Below are positions 30,665 through 40,817 of a stretch of 64,000 bases of DNA, piece after piece. Every line of letters starts with the position of its first letter. Position 1 is the stretch's first letter. The DNA is taken from positions 54,291,564 to 54,355,563 of the forward strand of contig JARZZO010000010.1 of the NCBI GenBank assembly GCA_030544215.1, given 5' to 3'. A program made the position numbers and the translations under genes. This DNA comes from Zantedeschia hybrid cultivar. Its lineage: Eukaryota; Streptophyta; Magnoliopsida; Alismatales; Araceae. The notes below the pieces were generated by a model, which was given only the letters and a program-made list of their open reading frames with translations, had not been told where the DNA came from and did no database searches.

Positions 30665-33380
30665 TCAAGGCTGGCTCTCCCCTCCGCCCTCGTCCAACTG
30701 GCTCTGGGCCTCGTCAGGTGCATCCGGTGCTGGCTCTCGACTAGGAGGTGGAGGTGGCCCCATCGCGCTCGGACCCGCCTGACCAGAGGACACGGCAGCA
30801 CTGGCGGTGAAGGCACTGGCCAGACCGCGCTCTTGTGCACGCTGTCGAGAACGCCTGTACCTCTCTTCCACACTCCGGCGCTCATGCTCCGCGATGCCAA
30901 GCTGGACCCGAAGAGCGGATATCTCAGCATCCATCTTCTGCCGCTCCTGCCTTTCCCGCTCTCGCTCCTCGTTGATGACTTCCAGGCGGGTCTGGAGGCG
31001 CCCAAGATCTCCAGCCGAAAGTCGGGCCACCTGCTCCTCCAGAGCCCGGATCCGCTCTGCATCAGCCTCAGCCCGAGTCGTTGTAGCACGGGCATGCTCT
31101 ATGTCCGCTTCAGCCCTCTGAAGGGCTTCCTGAAGCTCAGCAACCTGAAAGGAAGATTTTGTTAGTCCAAGGCAATCAAAATAATCAAGTAATCAATTTC
31201 AGGATTCAAAAGTTGAAGAACTTGCCTGAGCAGCACGGTCCTCTTCCGCGAGAGAAGCCCGGTGGATGGCGGAGGCGAGCTGACTCTGGAGGTCAGCCAT
31301 AGCAGCATCATGAGCGGACGAGGAAGACGAAGCTCCATGAGTAGGAGGGGCCGCCTGGGTGTAGACGGCTCGCTGCACCGGAAGACAACTGTCAGTGGTT
31401 AATGTCATACATACATTCATTCATAAATATTAATCAAGATAATAATAAAATTAAAGAAGCATGAATTCATACTTACATCGAGTGGTCGGAGGAGCCGAAG
31501 CTGATCGGCGTAGTGGGCCCGGTACTGCTGGAGGTAGGCCTCGCTACTCTCCGCCCGTGACTCCACCCTGACACCCCGGCGATGCCAGTCTTCATATTGC
31601 TCAGGAAATTTTGCCCGCCAATCAGTGAGGGCTTGCTTGCCCCTCATGCTCCTTCCGACGCCCTCCGGGACCTCCTCGTCAATCCATTCCTGGTGGAGGC
31701 CCAGGGTCCTCATTACTAGCCGAAGGCGGAGGAGCTCGATCTCATTGAGGCAATGCACCCACATCTGCCTCCCAAACCGCCTCCTGCCAGCCGTCACCCA
31801 CGGCTGACCCTCCTCATTCATGCCCAGATATGGGCGCCAAATCACCTGCATATAGGTTAGATGCATTCATAAATAACTTGCATTTAATAAAAAGATTGCA
31901 TTTAATGAAATTAAACAAGTTAAAAGTTTACCAAGAGTTCTGGATAATCCAGAAACTGACGGCGGAGGGCCGTCAGCTGGTGATGCTGTGGAGCCGTGTC
32001 CACAATCGGCTGCCAACGGCAGGCGAAAGGGACGGCGTTTGGACGAATAATCCGCGCTCTGCCGAGCGGGAAGTAGTAGTAGCTCCACACATGCATTCAT
32101 GAACATATAGGTTAGAAAAAGCATCATATCATATTGCACTGCATATAACAAATAATTAAACAATTTAATACCTGAAGAAATGGTGAAAAGCCACTGATAG
32201 TAGTCTCATGGTCCGGCGTGACCGCGGATAGGTCGGCGAAGAGGTGAGCCAGAAGGGCTGCACCCCAGGCATACTCTCCTAGGCTACCTAGGTCATCTAA
32301 CAAGTAAAGAAATCTACAATGGATATGGTCGCCCTTCGTACCGAAGAACAACCTACCGAAAAAGAAAACTAAGAAGACTCTGAGTTGTCTATCTACCTCC
32401 TCTACCTGCCCAGGATCACTACAGTAGACAGAAGAGGATGACTCTGCTAGCCTATCCCTGAACTCCTCCCGGGTCTCGTCAGACCGACGCCGGGGCTCAT
32501 CTAGACCTAGGGCTGCCTCTACTTCTACTCGAGGAACCATCCTAGACTCCCTGCCTAGGCTAGATACCTCTATCCCTAACAAAGCCTCTGCCAATCCCTG
32601 GTAGTTGGGGTAGGTCACCCCGCTCACAGGTCGGCCCCCTACCCGGAGACCGGTAATCCTGGCCACATCCTCTAGGGAGGGGACCATATGCCCCCATGGC
32701 ATTAGGAATGCCCGACTCTCTGCATGCCAACGCTCTCTGAGCGCCTGCAGCAGGACCAGATCAAGCCAAAATGGCTCAATGTCCAGTACCTCGCCGAATC
32801 CCATCTGGCGCAAGCGTGCCTTCTGGAAGTCGGGGAGTCCTCTATAAGCCCCAACTACTAGGTCCCATGAAATCCTAGCCCTCATCACTCCCTGCAAATA
32901 AAAACACAAAAATAAGGGTCAGTAATTAAAAAAAAACAGAAAAATCAGTTCTGTTTTGAAAAGCGTCAGCACACGCAGACGTGTTTTGAAACACGTCAAC
33001 GTACGTTGACGTAATTCAAACTCTTTATTCCTAATTAAAAAAAATCCGGAAATTACATTAAAAGACGTCAGCCCTAGGCGACGCCTTTTGAAAGGCGTCA
33101 CCTGGTCTGGACGCCTTTCAAGTCCAGATTCCGGATTCCTTCAAGAATCCCGTTTTCTCCCCTCTTTTCTCATCCATTCACCCCACAGGGATCTTACCGT
33201 GTGGAGGTCGCCCTCTTCTTCTTCTTCCACCGCCATGGGTGCCGGTGGAGGGAGTTCCTCCTCCAAGAAAGCCGCCGCCTCCGCAAGAGCCGCCGGAACC
33301 TCCTCGGGAGCTTGTTCTTCTTGCCTCCGCCTCCTCTTGGCTATGACCTTCGTCTTCCCAGAACCTTCACCGCGTTCCAT
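30665..33380 (-). CDS. Antisense gene 1 of B: six-exon plant-mobile-domain-like protein with coiled-coil tail
   Basis: Inferred exons (minus): 33380-33198, 32891-32172, 32090-31932, 31845-31477, 31372-31226, 31144-30665; all introns phase 0, total 685 codons. Donors are GTAAG-type, except intron 5, which uses GC (CAG/GCAAGT). Exon 1 is Glu/Lys/Pro-rich. Exon 2 (WLDLVLLQALRERWH, MPWGHMVPSLEDVARITGL) resembles the plant mobile (aminotransferase-like) domain, and exons 3-4 continue it (VWSYYYFPLGRARI, YLQQYRAHYADQLRLL). Exons 5-6 are coiled coil (ERERERQERQKM, AEHERRSVEERYRR) with a Pro-rich tail. The acceptor before exon 3 is changed from CAG in A to CAT, so normal splicing of intron 2 is probably lost; read-through stops at 32124. 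Such additional ORFs are known in Tat elements. Function is not known. Confidence 0.72.
32955..33121. repeat. Dyad repeats in intron 1 of antisense gene 1 of B (4 copies)
   Basis: Copies at 32955-32990, 32985-33020, 33057-33090 and 33088-33121, as two overlapping pairs. The second has a 20-base perfect palindrome (32993-33012). The last has perfect 12-base arms (TTGAAAGGCGTC/GACGCCTTTCAA) around 10 bases. Confidence 0.87.
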
Positions 33381-33503
33381 GGCTTGAGAAGAGGGATTTG
33401 AGGGAAAGATCGCCGGAGCTCGGAAATCGCCGCCGGAGGAAAGAGAGGAAGTTTTGGAAAAGTGAGGAAGAAAGGGGGCCTTCGCGGGTCTGTTAACGAA
33501 AGG

Positions 33504-34053
33504 CTGAAAGGCGTCGACTCAGAATGACGCGTTTTAGGGCGCAAAAGTTGAGGCGGCACTGACAGAGGTTTGAATTTAAATGAAAGACGTCCAGATAAGT
33601 AGTCGCGTTTCAATATTTTTGTCAGAACCGTCCAGAGGAAAATCATGAAAGGCGTCTTAGTGTGTTGACGCGTTTCAGAGAATTGATCATGGAATTAATG
33701 ACGGAATCCTGGAAAAAGTAGGGGAGAGAGTTGAAAGGCGTCAGTATGCACATACGCGGTTTAATGTTTAAATCGGGTTTTTAAGGATTAAATTGAATTT
33801 CTGGAAAAGAATTAAGGTTGAAAGGCGTCTGTTCAGAAAGACGCGTTTTAACTTTTTCAAAGAATTATGGTTTAAAGGCGTCATGTTATAAAGACGCGGT
33901 TTAAGCTTTAAATCGGGTTTTTGATGATTAAATTAAATTTCTGGGAAAGAATTACGATTGAAAGGCGTCATGTTTGGAAGACGCGTTTTATGTTTTCAGG
34001 ATTAAATTGAAGAATTATGGTTGAAAGGCGTCTTTCTGACTGGACGCGTTTTA
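33504..34053. repeat. Dyad array between the two antisense genes of B (8 copies)
   Basis: Copies at 33504-33537, 33581-33612, 33645-33677, 33731-33764, 33817-33852, 33871-33904, 33958-33990 and 34021-34053, about every 55-85 bp. They fill the space between the 3' end of antisense gene 2 (34223) and the ATG of antisense gene 1 (33380), which is the expected promoter of gene 1. Some separating phrases (AATCGGGTTTTTRA, AAATTTCTGG) also repeat, so partial tandem duplication has occurred. Confidence 0.87.
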
Positions 34054-34222
34054 CATTAAACAGGACCCGAACTGTTGAATTTTCAGGAAAAATCAAGTTT
34101 TCTCTAAAGGAAAAATCATGTGCACTTCACAGAAAGTTGAGGAAAGGTTTTGAGGCATGAAAAAAACTTCTTTATTCAATAAAATTCTATATTACATCAT
34201 GAATAAAACAGAAAGAGGACAT

Positions 34223-35588
34223 TTAAGGGAGAATTTCATGAAGACCTTTAAGATAAGGAGCTTTCAATCCTTTATCTCTATCTTTAGAGGATCTTACACG
34301 GTAACTGAAGCCAAGGTTCCATAGAGTGGTAATAATTTGTACGGCTTCATAGTCTTCGTCGGATTCCAAGTCGCGCTTCTTGATCGGAAGTGTGGGAGAG
34401 AACTCTGGGAATTCACGACGGCCCAAGCTAAGTTGAGTAAGGCACCGATGTGGATTGTACAGCACAAATTCGGTGGCTCCGATCAACTTAAGGTCTGCTC
34501 CTGCTGCACGACGCACCCACACAGGTTTTCCAACCAAAGCAAGTGGAGACGAGTCGAATATGTCGGACGTCATGAGCTTTAAATACTCTCTCCAATCAGC
34601 TCGGGTCTTGAGTTTTGGAACTTTGTTGACCATGTACTCATTGAATTTTACAACGTTAGCTATGCAATGAATCGGGCTATTCAAGTAAATCTGAGATGGA
34701 TTCAGAGGCCTTTTCTTGCTGTGCTCAAACTTAAAGTGAAGTTCAACCCATAAGGCGAAGAGAAGCATGCATCCATAAGGAGGACGGCCCACAGACGCTG
34801 CAGAAAGCCCACTATAAAGATATGCTAAGAGTGCAGTGCTAATGGATTTACCTTCGAAGATTGCGCATATAGCACTAACTTGGTCATCTTCTAAGATATT
34901 ATCCTGCGCAGAAAAGAATAAGGCACCGGCAAGGCATGTAACTAAGGCTTTTGTTACATCCTCCGCTTCATCCTCTCTTAGATCATCAATTTCGTACAGC
35001 GTCCACTCGGCTAGCTTGGTGAGATTGATCCCCTTTTTAGTGAGACATCCTTTGGCTTCTGAAGGATCTTTCATGATAGATGTCAACAATTGTTGACCGG
35101 TGATTCTCTCCTTCATCAAAGCTATCTTCTCTTTGTTCTCTTTGGTCTTTGGGAGACGTAAAAGAAGCTCCGCCTCCTCCAGAATAATCGTGCACTCGAA
35201 ATCTTGGAAGAAGAACGTGTGAGTTTGGGGATGCCACCACTCGATCAAGGCGCCCATAGCCGCCCAATCTGCGTTCGCGCTCTTGTAATGCTTGGCAAGC
35301 ACTACAAGACCTTGGAGATTCCACTTAGATATGAACACTTGCATGGAAAGCTTGATGCTTTTTGCAAGTTTACGGATCCAAGGTAAGGAGGTGAACTTCC
35401 TTGGGCCAGGAAACATGGGATAGTTCTGAAAATCAAAAGAAAAGACGAAGAACATGATGAAGAACATGAAGAGAATTGACAAAGAAGATGATTGAGCTTA
35501 CTTGGAGATTGGGATTTCTTCCATTGAGATGATTCTTCACATCTGAAAACTGCTCCAAGGACATCTTCATCTTCTTGCTTGAATTCAT
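34223..35588 (-). CDS. Antisense gene 2 of B: two-exon PMD/DUF7745-like protein
   Basis: Inferred exons (minus): 35588-35502 (MNSSKKMKMSLEQFSDVKNH...) and 35425-34223, joined by a GTAAGC...TTTTCAG intron in phase 0, giving 429 residues. The same structure is found in A. The segment GALIEWWHPQTHTFFFQDFE followed by CTIILEEAELLLRLP resembles the signature of plant-mobile-domain and DUF7745-type proteins of plant retroelements; I assign this at superfamily level only. The C-terminal half (LVGKPVWVRRAAGADLKLIG, FVLYNPHRCLTQLSLG) is well conserved between A and B. A TATA box lies at 35724-35731 and two dyads lie farther upstream. No stop or frameshift is visible, so this gene is intact. Role unknown. 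Confidence 0.72.
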
Positions 35589-35723
35589 ACTCCCTTTTTT
35601 CGGAGTTCCTCCTCCTTGAAGCTAGAAAACCTTGGAAACCTTAGAACTTTGAAGAAACCTTGAAGAAAACTCAACTTTGATCTTTGGATTGTAGTGGGAT
35701 TACTTGGGAACGACCTAAGGGTG

Positions 35724-35731
35724 TTTATATA
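35724..35731 (-). promoter_or_regulatory. TATA box of antisense gene 2 (B)
   Basis: Minus-strand TATATAAA about 140 bp upstream of the inferred ATG at 35588; conserved in A at 46111-46118 about 125 bp upstream of its ATG. Confidence 0.6.
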
Positions 35732-35834
35732 GACAACATTGCGATCCTAGGAAGACTTTTCCGGATTGGAAAAGGGATGTGCATTGATAGAGTTGGAATT
35801 CGAATAGAGAACAGCCAGAAACCTGTTTCTGTGA

Positions 35835-35904
35835 GTAAAAGGCGTCGAGGATAAGCGACGCGGTTTCAACTTTAAATGGCGTCTGCGCGACATGACGCGT
35901 TTCA
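35835..35904. repeat. Dyad pair upstream of antisense gene 2 (B)
   Basis: Copies at 35835-35869 and 35871-35904, about 105-175 bp upstream of the TATA box at 35724. A has the same pair at 46221-46294. Confidence 0.85.
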
Positions 35905-36946
35905 TATATTTATATGATTTATCCGAAATTCTATGGGTTTTGATGTTTAAATTGAATATTTATTGGAATTACTAACAATTTTGATTGCAGGAAATTCAAG
36001 AAAAATTGAGTAAAGCTGAAATATCAAGAAGATCTTACTGTGGGAATTCAAGAAGTCTGACCGTGGCTAAAAAGACGGTTATCTCTATCCTTGTACTATT
36101 TCATGTAATTATTTTGCATTCGCATTATTATATGATAAATATTTATTAGATCATATCAAGGACCTTGTGGTTTTGATGAAACTGGAATTTGAGTTCCCCT
36201 TCAACAAAAACAGTGATAATTCCAGAGAATTCTTAATCGCACGGATAGGCCGTTGGATTGTTAATTAGTGAGGATGATGGTTCCACTTTTGTGAAACGGT
36301 GCGTGGATAAACGAGCTTCGGCTTAGCACTGGATTACAAAAATTAGTATCTTGACTCATTAATGACAATTTAACAATATTATCCTTAATTAATTTATATT
36401 TTATTTGACTTTATATTTTTCTTTTAGCCCAGCATGCATCATCTAGGACTTTGAAATCATTGTGATAAGGATTAATTACTGATTAAGTTTCAGACCATTA
36501 AATCAAACAATCTCAAACATGATATGAAATATTCCATTCTGAATTGAGTATCTTGATTATCTTTGAGGTTCGCTTGAAGATATCCTTGGAATTCTATCCT
36601 TGATTGGACTCTTTACCAATATTCTTGTTTTCTTTTAAGATCCATCATGGCTGCAGCACGTCCACATTGGCTGGCAAACGCTCCCCATGATGAAACCTAC
36701 AGTGTCTACGACCTGGGGTACTTCCCACTCCGAGGAGGTTGATCGACCTTATTTTATTTTCCTTGTCTACCTCATCCAGACAGGATTGATTTCATTGATA
36801 TCTTTGAGCTATCTTAATTGATGATTTCGAGAAAAATTCCAATCATGTGATGTTAAGAGCGTGTCTCATCACACCTTGGCATCACCTTTTCAGTACATTC
36901 CATTCCATTTCACTTCCTTGCAAAGACGATGCCAAGGTGAGGCAAC

Positions 36947-38280
36947 TGTAGACACGCTAATTTTGACGTCATTTCGAGTAAATTTCATATCATGTAATAA
37001 TGCCTCATAATGGTCTGATAATTAATCATTGATTAATTTTTATTGATATTTTTGAGTGTCGGGTCAAACAGACATGTTTAAGTTAATCAATTGAATTGAT
37101 TTTAATTCAAATTTCAGTTAAAATATGAAGAAAGTCTAAAAGGCGTCGACCCGTGTGGACGCTATTTCGACTTTATTCCTATTTTAATGTTTAAATTTGA
37201 ATTTTAATTAATTGATTTATTAACTAAAAGGCGTCTGTGGAGGACGACGCGTTTTAGGTTTCCTAGGCTATCTTAACTTCTCTTCCGGATGTTTATCCTT
37301 ATCTTAATTAGGGTAAAAGACGTCTACTAATGTGGACGCGTTTTACCTAATAAAGATAAAGATAAGTTTTCCCGGATATTTATCATTATCTTAATAAATC
37401 TGAAAGGCGTCAGCCAAGGTGGACGCGTTTTAGATAATTACAGATAAAGATGAATTAATCAGTAATTATCTGTCGGTTAAGGTAGATAAATCCTAGATTT
37501 TTCTATGTTAATCGCGAACGCAGAAAATGCCTATAAATACCTTGCATATCAAGGAGTTAAAAAAAAAAAAAGAGAGAGAATTATTGAGCCTCAACGTTAT
37601 AGCGATTTGGAGATCGAAGCAACCACGTCGGAACGCCGGAGCGCTGCCATTTCCAGAAGTCGGCATCCCCTTTTTCAAGATCTTCATCTCTTCAAAGCTT
37701 CAACCAACTGGACTAGGCATAAGTTTTTCATATCTGAATTTCATTTTCATTCATTAATCTCATTCTCTTATTCACTTCATGCAACACACACCATATCATT
37801 AATTTTCCAAAACTCATTTGTTCTAAAGGGGTTTCAAAGCCATTTAAACAAGTGAGTTGCTGTTTAAACATGTTTATAATCATGGTTAGCTTTGATATTT
37901 CTTCTATTTAGATTCTCATCAGTTTTTTTTTTTATTTTTCTGTTTTCTTTCTCTGTCTCTGCTGCATTCAACAACCTCAACAAGAGATCAAAAGGGGGAA
38001 ATCAAGCACAAGCCAGGAAAACTTCTGGACGATCCTCAACATTCAACAGCAAGAACAAAAGAACAAGAAATGGCTCTCTTTCTTCAGCCGGCTGAAGGAG
38101 GGGAACCAAGGACTCATTCTTCCGCGTTTAAACAGGTAGGCGATCAAACTTCTTTTGAAGCTTTTTAGTTAAAAGTTTCTGGCGATCACTGCACTTTAGT
38201 TTCTGTTTTTAATAGGTTAATTTACTCTAAACAACATAGTTTTTCACATAAATCACACGAGCAATTTTTCAGCACCTACA
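36947..38280 (+). repeat. Element B 3' LTR
   Basis: Nearly identical to 18514-19846, with the TATA box at 37532-37539. It ends CACCTACA at 38280, after which the integrase reading of A resumes with LVGGALYKRG. Confidence 0.93.
37134..37435. repeat. Dyad repeats in U3 of 3' LTR of B (4 copies)
   Basis: Copies at 37134-37171, 37224-37257, 37312-37347 and 37398-37435, the counterparts of those in the 5' LTR. One of the few LTR differences (AACGC versus GACGC near 37158) falls in an arm. Confidence 0.85.
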
Positions 38281-39438
38281 GCTAGTTGGAGGAGCATTAT
38301 ACAAAAGAGGTTTTGATGGAGTTCTTCTAAGATGTTTAGACGAAGATGAACTTTGGAAGGTTATGGAAGGAGCTCATGCTGGAGTTTGTGGTGGCCATGT
38401 TAATGAACAGATGCTAGCAAAGAAAATCCTTAGACAAGGATTCTATTGGCCAACCATGGAAGACGATTGTGTAGGATATGTCCGTAGGTGTGCCAAGTGT
38501 CAACTTCACGCCGATAAGATTCATTCTCCTGCATCTTTACTCTATCTTGTTTCCTCCCCGTGGCCTTTCTCCATGTGGGCTTTCGATGTCATTAGACCCC
38601 TTGTCAATCCTGATTCCGGCATTAAGCAGAAGTCCTTCATCCTCACGGCAACGGAATACTTCACCAAGTGGGTGAAAATTGAAGCGTACACGGAAGTCAA
38701 AGCATCAACCGTCTGCAAGTTCATCATGAAGAACATCATCACGAGATTTGGAATTCCAAGCACCATCGTCACCGACAATGGACCCCAGTTCGTGTCACAA
38801 GAGCTGAAAGACCTCTGCAACAGGTACAAAATTCCATTGCATCATTCATCTCCATATTATCCGCAAGGCAATGGCCAAGCAGAGACAACTAACAAGACTT
38901 TGATAAAAATAATCAAAAAAAACGTGCAAGTCTAATAAATTTACAGACTAGCCAGAAAAATTGATTGAGGCTCTATGGGCCTACCGAATTTCAATCCCAC
39001 GCCCACTGGGCAGACTCCTTATTCCTTAACATTTGGAATGGAGACGGTAGTTCCATACGATATCCTTATACCGTCATTAAGAGTACAGTTGAATAAGGAA
39101 TTTTCTATTGATGAACACCGTTCAACACTCCTTGCTCAATTGGAACTCTTAGACGAGAAAAGATGGTCAGCTGCTAATCATGTAAGAGTATATCAAAATA
39201 GATTAGCACGTTTTTATTACAAGAAAGTCATTGAACGTAAGTTCAAAGTTGGTGAAATAGTCGTCAAAAGAATTTTTGTAAAATCTGGTGGTCCGCGTTC
39301 TAAGCTCCAACATAATTGGGAAGGACCTTATGTTATATTGCATGCTTTTTCTGCTAACGCTTACCGTCTAGCTAATGCAGAATGACAAGAGTTGACTCAC
39401 CCCTGGAACAGCCTGTATCTGAAGAAATACTACCATTA
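38281..39438 (+). pseudogene. pol: Element A integrase
   Basis: This continues the A pol after element B. Zinc-binding (GHVNEQML to CAKCQLH), D (WAFDVI), D (TDNGPQF) and E (GNGQAETTNK) motifs are all readable up to about 38930. There an indel in an A-rich run shifts the frame (KIIKK then NVQV stop). The C-terminal part is open at 38975-39385 (PTGQTPYSLTFGME to NWEGPYVILHAF) and ends early at TGA instead of continuing to the KKYY end, which is still visible near 39430. The catalytic-core sequence has several non-conservative changes, for example IRPL where B has IGPL. Confidence 0.87.
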
Positions 39439-40817
39439 GGTTATAAAGTCGATCAGCATGGTATGAAGACCAGTAGAATCAGAAAATTTAGAAACTCAAG
39501 TTCCCTTATTAGTCTGAATAATTTAATTCAAACACATTACTACACACACTGACACGTTTGATTTGTAAGTAACAAGAGATGTCAAGTCCTAAGGAATACC
39601 GAAAGCTTGACTAAAAGTGTAAAGTGCAAATCATTCTTTTCAAATAAAATTCTGTTTTTACACTCGGCCCATGATGACGGAACGAAGCTTATAATAGATT
39701 ACCAAGAATACCCGCCATCTTAGTAGGAGGCCGTCATAAAAAAAAGGAGGAGATCCGTCCCAAAAAAAAGAAAAGAGAAAAGCAAAAACAAAAGACAAAA
39801 GCCAAATGTCAAAAGGCCATTACACTATAAACGTTACATTAAGGCCATGAAATGAAATAAAAGGGAACGCAAGGTCGATAAATACCCCGGAAAGAAAATG
39901 ACCGAACCCCAACATATATTAGGGTAAGAAATGAACATCTTTTTAGGTCTCCGGAACATTCTCGTGAGCTTTTTAAACCAATTCTTCCTTTCTTTCTGAA
40001 GAGGCGTACTCCAAGCTTAAGGAACGGCCTAGATTGACTAAGGTTCAAATCATCAAATGGGATTACGAAAAGAAACACAAGTTCAAATACGATGGGTCTA
40101 AGTTAGATTATTGAAGAACAATCTGGGAATTAAGTTAATAAATGAAAATATGATCTTTTGATCTGAGTACCATGCTGGTCTTTTAGTTTGCACAATATTT
40201 CAAAAAAAAAAAATATACATATTTCAAATTCAAAAAAAAGTATATATCTCAAAATAAAAAAATTACATATTTCAAAAAATAAAAAAATACATATTTCAAA
40301 AAATAAATAAAAAATACATATTTCAAAATCCAAAATACATATTTCAAAATAAAAAAAAATACATATCTCAAAATCCAAAAAAAATATATACATGTCAAAA
40401 TTCAAAAAATATATACATGATCCAAAACCCAAACAAAATGAATATTTCAAAAATCAAAAATATTTCAATTAGCATCTGCTTGTAACATTTGGTGTGTTTC
40501 ATTCCTTTATTTTCAGCGAGCATTTGCATGCTTGTACGTTGCATCTTATCCCGTTATTTTCTTCAATTCAATTATTATTTCTTTTGTTAATAAAGGCTAT
40601 GCCCCTTGACTCTTTTATCAAGAAAAATATTGATTGATCAGTTACTTAACTGGGCAAGGGGCTAAGCCTGAATAGATACTTAACCTGTTTGTTAAGTCAT
40701 GTACAGAACACAGATATGAAAGTCAAGGCACAAGGTTGAAGGCAAAAGCTTCATATATATATCAAAATCTGTTTTTATACAGGACTCACAAAAAGAAGAA
40801 AATACATGATGCAGCCC
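39439..40817 (+). other. Spacer between pol and antisense genes in A
   Basis: Homologous to 29359-30664. It contains the purine tract at 39738-39753 and an A-rich degenerate array at about 40195-40470. No ORF is supported. Confidence 0.65.

Larger units (their letters stand above)
35589..36946 (-). other. Promoter region of antisense gene 2 and spacer to 3' LTR of B
   Basis: This holds the minus-strand TATA box and two dyads, then about 1 kb of AT-rich sequence conserved in A at 45989-47356 without a conserved reading frame. A short ORF from ATG 36648 (MAAARPHWLAN) is not kept in frame in A. The sequence before the LTR (36930-36946) is purine-biased but a weak polypurine tract. Confidence 0.6.
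18514..38280 (+). mobile_element. Element B: young full-length Tat-lineage LTR retrotransposon, 19.8 kb
   Basis: The LTRs at 18514-19846 and 36947-38280 differ at only about ten positions plus small homopolymer indels, so the insertion is recent. The flanks are CCTAG at 18509-18513 and GCTAG at 38281-38285, a 4-of-5 match, and the interrupted pol of A rejoins exactly across them. Order: LTR, primer site, leader, gag, protease, RT, RNase H, second RNase H, integrase, a non-coding spacer, two antisense genes, LTR. The size and antisense genes fit the Tat lineage. Autonomy is doubtful because of a frameshift between gag and protease. Confidence 0.93.

Noticed and set aside
36648..36743. Short sense ORF MAAARPHWLAN... 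near the 3' LTR of B
   Set aside because: The aligned A sequence (47059 on) shifts frame after about 15 codons, so coding conservation is not supported.
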